Of a DNA stretch of 64,000 nucleotides, positions 61,226 through 64,000 are shown one piece after another. The notes below the pieces were generated by a model. The model saw only the letters and a list, made by a program, of their open reading frames with translations. It was not told the DNA's origin and ran no database searches. The DNA is from Acephala macrosclerotiorum. Its lineage: Eukaryota; Ascomycota; Leotiomycetes; Helotiales; Mollisiaceae. The stretch is taken from positions 124,001 through 188,000 of the forward strand of contig MU119247.1 in NCBI GenBank assembly GCA_014904845.1, in the 5' to 3' direction. Both the position numbers and the translations under genes were made by a program. Positions within the stretch are counted from its first letter, which is position 1, and every line of letters starts with the position of its first letter.

Positions 61226-62586
61226 AATGCGATCATGCTGTGCGTACGTCGGAATAGTTGAGAATTAAAGATGTGCAATCTTTCGAGCAATGGTAAGATC
61301 TCACAACAATCTTCCCTCGCTTAAATGCAGCGAAAAGGGGGCGGGGTCAGGGGCTCGGTAAATGCTTGGCTCACTTTGTTCACCTACCTAGATGCTTGCA
61401 GCTTTCATGTCTTGCTACAACTTGTCCATTAGACCATGACATTAGCTAGAGCCCGCTGCTTGTGTTTTCCATTGACTCTTAGAATCACTCAAAAGTTACT
61501 ATGTTCGTCCGAGCATCGAAGGCGACCCGAACGAGTAGCGTTTTAGGCCTAGTTCGAATACGGATATGTTCAGGTTCTTTACAAGAATGGAAACGGAAGT
61601 CCCGATACTACCACTCTACTTTATGCATCAACTGTTGCGTATGACTTATGGTTCCACCCACTTTCTATTCTTGGTATAACTTCACCTTAATGCTTTTCAC
61701 ACATACGGAACAGCTTCAACCCGTGATTTTCTACTCAATTGATTGCAGCCCAATAGTTACCCGAACTTCGTTTTAGTAGATTCAGCTTCAAATTCCGCCA
61801 TGAAATCTCTAACCAGATATCAGTCTCTTAATGACAGAGACTCTATGGAAGTAAGATTACAATCGCCAGCCTCGGACGAATAATAGCCCACCAGCTGGAC
61901 GGACATAATTTTACTGAAAATTTTAAATATATGGATGTCAATGGGACGTTATGACTTCCACTCTCCTATTTTTTGAAACAAATTGAAATAAAGTGAGGGA
62001 AAGCATTGTCTATATCAGGGGGCTGCAACTCGTTGTCAAATTACATTATATACGCAGGATGCTAACCATAGAATTCGAATAAGCTGTTATCATGTCAAGC
62101 TGGAAATCGTTCAGAATAAACGAACAGTAGTTCCTTGCGTCATGTTTATTACAGATAGATTCATGATGTTGTCTCTCTTGACTATAGAATAACCGATTTC
62201 GCCTATCATTTAGTATCTCCTCTGAGAGAGGAGTGCGAATACTGGATAAGAAACGCAATGGCGAAGATAGAGGCGGATCGAGAAGGTGAACATGGTCTTC
62301 ATGAACTCATAAACCTCACTCATCTCCAATGTCCTAGTCTTGAAGGTGAATTGAGAATTTATTTTAGACGAGGCTGCAAGACTAGCAGCAAGCGAGGAAT
62401 CAGCCTCCAGGCCTCATGCTGTCTTATATTTATACTCTCCTCTCCTCGATCCCTTCTTTCCAATCTCTACCTCGACCAATTCCCACACTCTTGCCTTCAT
62501 GCTCAAGAACTCCCCCAACCCTCAATCACTTTCTCAAATTACAGAACCCCCTTTCAATCAACCAAAGAACAAAGTAGCAAGTCATA
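61226..62586. other. Intergenic, no gene recognised
   Basis: No coding stretch of note on either strand. It includes the promoter and leader of the secreted-protein gene. Frames at 62,046-62,258 and 62,258-62,587 are short and without motifs. Confidence 0.4.
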
Positions 62587-63557
62587 ATGGCTCACAACAT
62601 GACCTTTAAGATCGTTGCTCTCCTCACCTTCCTTCCCATAGTAGGAATCTCTTCCTAAGCTCTTTTTAAAACCAAAGCTGATGACCTTCAAGCTCCTGGT
62701 CTCCGGTCTTGCAGTCCGATCCGGCGACAACGCCTCGGCAGGATACACTGTCAGCGGCAAGATGGGCTTCAAGGGCAGCATTCACGGCGTTGAAGTCGAA
62801 CTCAGCGGCACGGTCGAGGTAAGAGAAAACATTTTCATCAGATGAAAACTTCACCTTCGTCCCAATCCCATCTTCAAAGTACCCATATGCCCAAGTTAAA
62901 ACAGAGCCTAAGCTAACCTGGTTATTCGCAGGAAATGTATGCCGAATTCACCCGCATGTACCCCGAAGTCGTCGCCAACGCCGCCCTGCACGCCAATAAT
63001 ACTGATAAGACTCGCTCTCTCGAAAATGACCTCCAAACCCGCACCCCCTCCCCACGAGGCGACCATTACTGCTGCCCAGTCGGCAACAGCGGTTGGACTT
63101 ATACTAGATCGGGATACATTCAAGAGGGCATGCAATACCTGTATGACTTCAACGGAGTTTGCAACACGGGCGGTGGTCCTGGCAATTGGTAAGCTAGCCC
63201 TTTCCTACCCTCACTCATGATCTCTCACTCCTATCAATCACTCACGAAAACAAAATCTAACTACACGATCTTTCGAATAGTGTTAGAGTCTCATGCTCCT
63301 ACAACGCCGGTATCTATCTCTGCAACGACGTGAGTATTTGACTTTCTTCTTGTTTCAAATGCACGTGCTGGAGACTAATAATCGTGACCTAGAATACCGG
63401 GGATCTGGTCATATCATGCAAAGATGTCGTTTGGTATACACAAGAGTTGCTGAATGACTGCTCTCGCACCATCTGGCCCAATCCCCTTTGGTACACCTGC
63501 GGACAGGTATTCGACAATGCCAATTACAATGTTATTGTGCATGGCGATAGCTGTTGA
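62587..63557 (+). CDS. Small cysteine-rich secreted protein, 5 exons
   Basis: Exons are 62587-62640, 62693-62818, 62932-63188, 63281-63329 and 63393-63557, giving 216 residues with all junctions in phase. Only the splice 62640 to 62693 gives a sound signal peptide (FKIVALLTFLPILLVSGLA). The mature part contains ten Cys, all in the second half: CC in HYCCPVG, then VCNTGG, NCVRVSCSYNAGIYLCND, VISCKD, LNDCSR, WYTCG and a final DSC. The RVSCSYNAGIYLCND segment resembles a family of fungal secreted proteins of unknown function. An effector or a wall/adhesion role is possible, but the sequence does not decide. No enzyme motif and no GPI signal. Confidence 0.78.
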
Positions 63558-64000
63558 GGATCGTTTCGGAGCATAGCGCTGGAAATTACTACGAGCCTCT
63601 CGGGGAGCTGATGGGTTTCGGTGGCTGATTCCCATTTGTGTCTCTGGAGGGAGCTAGGTGTCTCACCGGTCAGGCCAAGATTTCTCCTTGAAAGTAGAGG
63701 TTGATGATTCATGCCTAGAATTTGCGCTTCTTTGATTGAATAACAACAGACATGCAATGCTTTGCAAAAATCACGATGACTTTCCACCATTGCCCAAGGC
63801 ACTGAATTACTTGTGGGCAGACAATGACTTGCACTCGCCCACAAAGTTGCAGCTCACAGATCGGATGCTTCAACACCCCGAACAAAATATCCAGCTCGTC
63901 ATGTGATTGAGCTTTCAAAAGTTCACAAAATCCTAGAAAGCTGCTAAAAGGACCGTCATTCTTGTGCGTGAAAAAACTTGGATTCTACTATGGAAAGAAG
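63558..64000. other. Intergenic to window end
   Basis: 3' flank of the secreted-protein gene. Minus-strand frames of 67-106 codons (63,524-63,918) have no recognisable motif. Confidence 0.4.

Noticed and set aside
62680..62818. Alternative start of the secreted protein at 62680
   Set aside because: Gives a poor signal peptide, whereas splicing 62640 to 62693 gives a typical one in phase.
1..64000. tRNA, rRNA genes and CRISPR arrays
   Set aside because: No tRNA or rRNA signature was recognised by eye and no regularly spaced repeat array is present; a tRNA scan would be needed to exclude tRNAs fully.

Overview
The window looks like nuclear DNA of a filamentous ascomycete (Pezizomycotina). The evidence is short (45-105 bp) GT-AG introns in compact genes, typical ascomycete families (GH47 mannosidase, DUF7730-type protein, NmrA-like reductase, WSC/GH16 wall protein, cytochrome b5-acyl-CoA dehydrogenase fusion), and a 20-kb AT block with the signature of repeat-induced point mutation (RIP). 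The gene set would fit a Leotiomycete, but I cannot fix class or species from sequence alone.

Left arm (1-17,090), gene-bearing: an alpha-1,2-mannosidase (3 exons), a membrane-protein pseudogene with three in-frame stops, a DUF7730-type protein (3 exons), a glutathione S-transferase, the chaperonin subunit CCT7 (4 exons), a shattered transcription-factor-like relic, an NmrA/isoflavone-reductase-like protein and an RNase H1-type protein.

Centre (about 17,090-37,760): a gene-free AT block. Surviving C and G lie mostly in CpG. Legible structures are an LTR retrotransposon relic (22,192-28,721; 229-bp LTRs, 5-bp target duplication), a much less mutated solo LTR of the same family inserted in it (26,602-26,830, own duplication), two copies of a 0.76-kb dispersed repeat (one barely mutated, one partly mutated), and a 124-bp direct repeat near both edges.

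Right arm (37,760-64,000): a spacer with a hairpin/MITE candidate, a 9-exon amino-acid permease with a 10-nt exon, a second small AT tract, a TauD-type dioxygenase (7 exons), a C2H2-like protein, a divergent calmodulin-like protein with an ATG-only first coding exon, a GPI-type GH16-like/WSC wall protein lacking a catalytic Glu, a cytochrome b5-acyl-CoA dehydrogenase, an AIG1-like GTPase with a C-terminal Cys cluster, a PfkB-family kinase relic and a small cysteine-rich secreted protein. Genes are individually transcribed; no biosynthetic cluster is evident. The permease and dioxygenase are neighbours and could both serve nutrient use, but that is only inference. Exon coordinates were derived by hand from splice signals, reading phase and remembered family motifs; no alignment was run.
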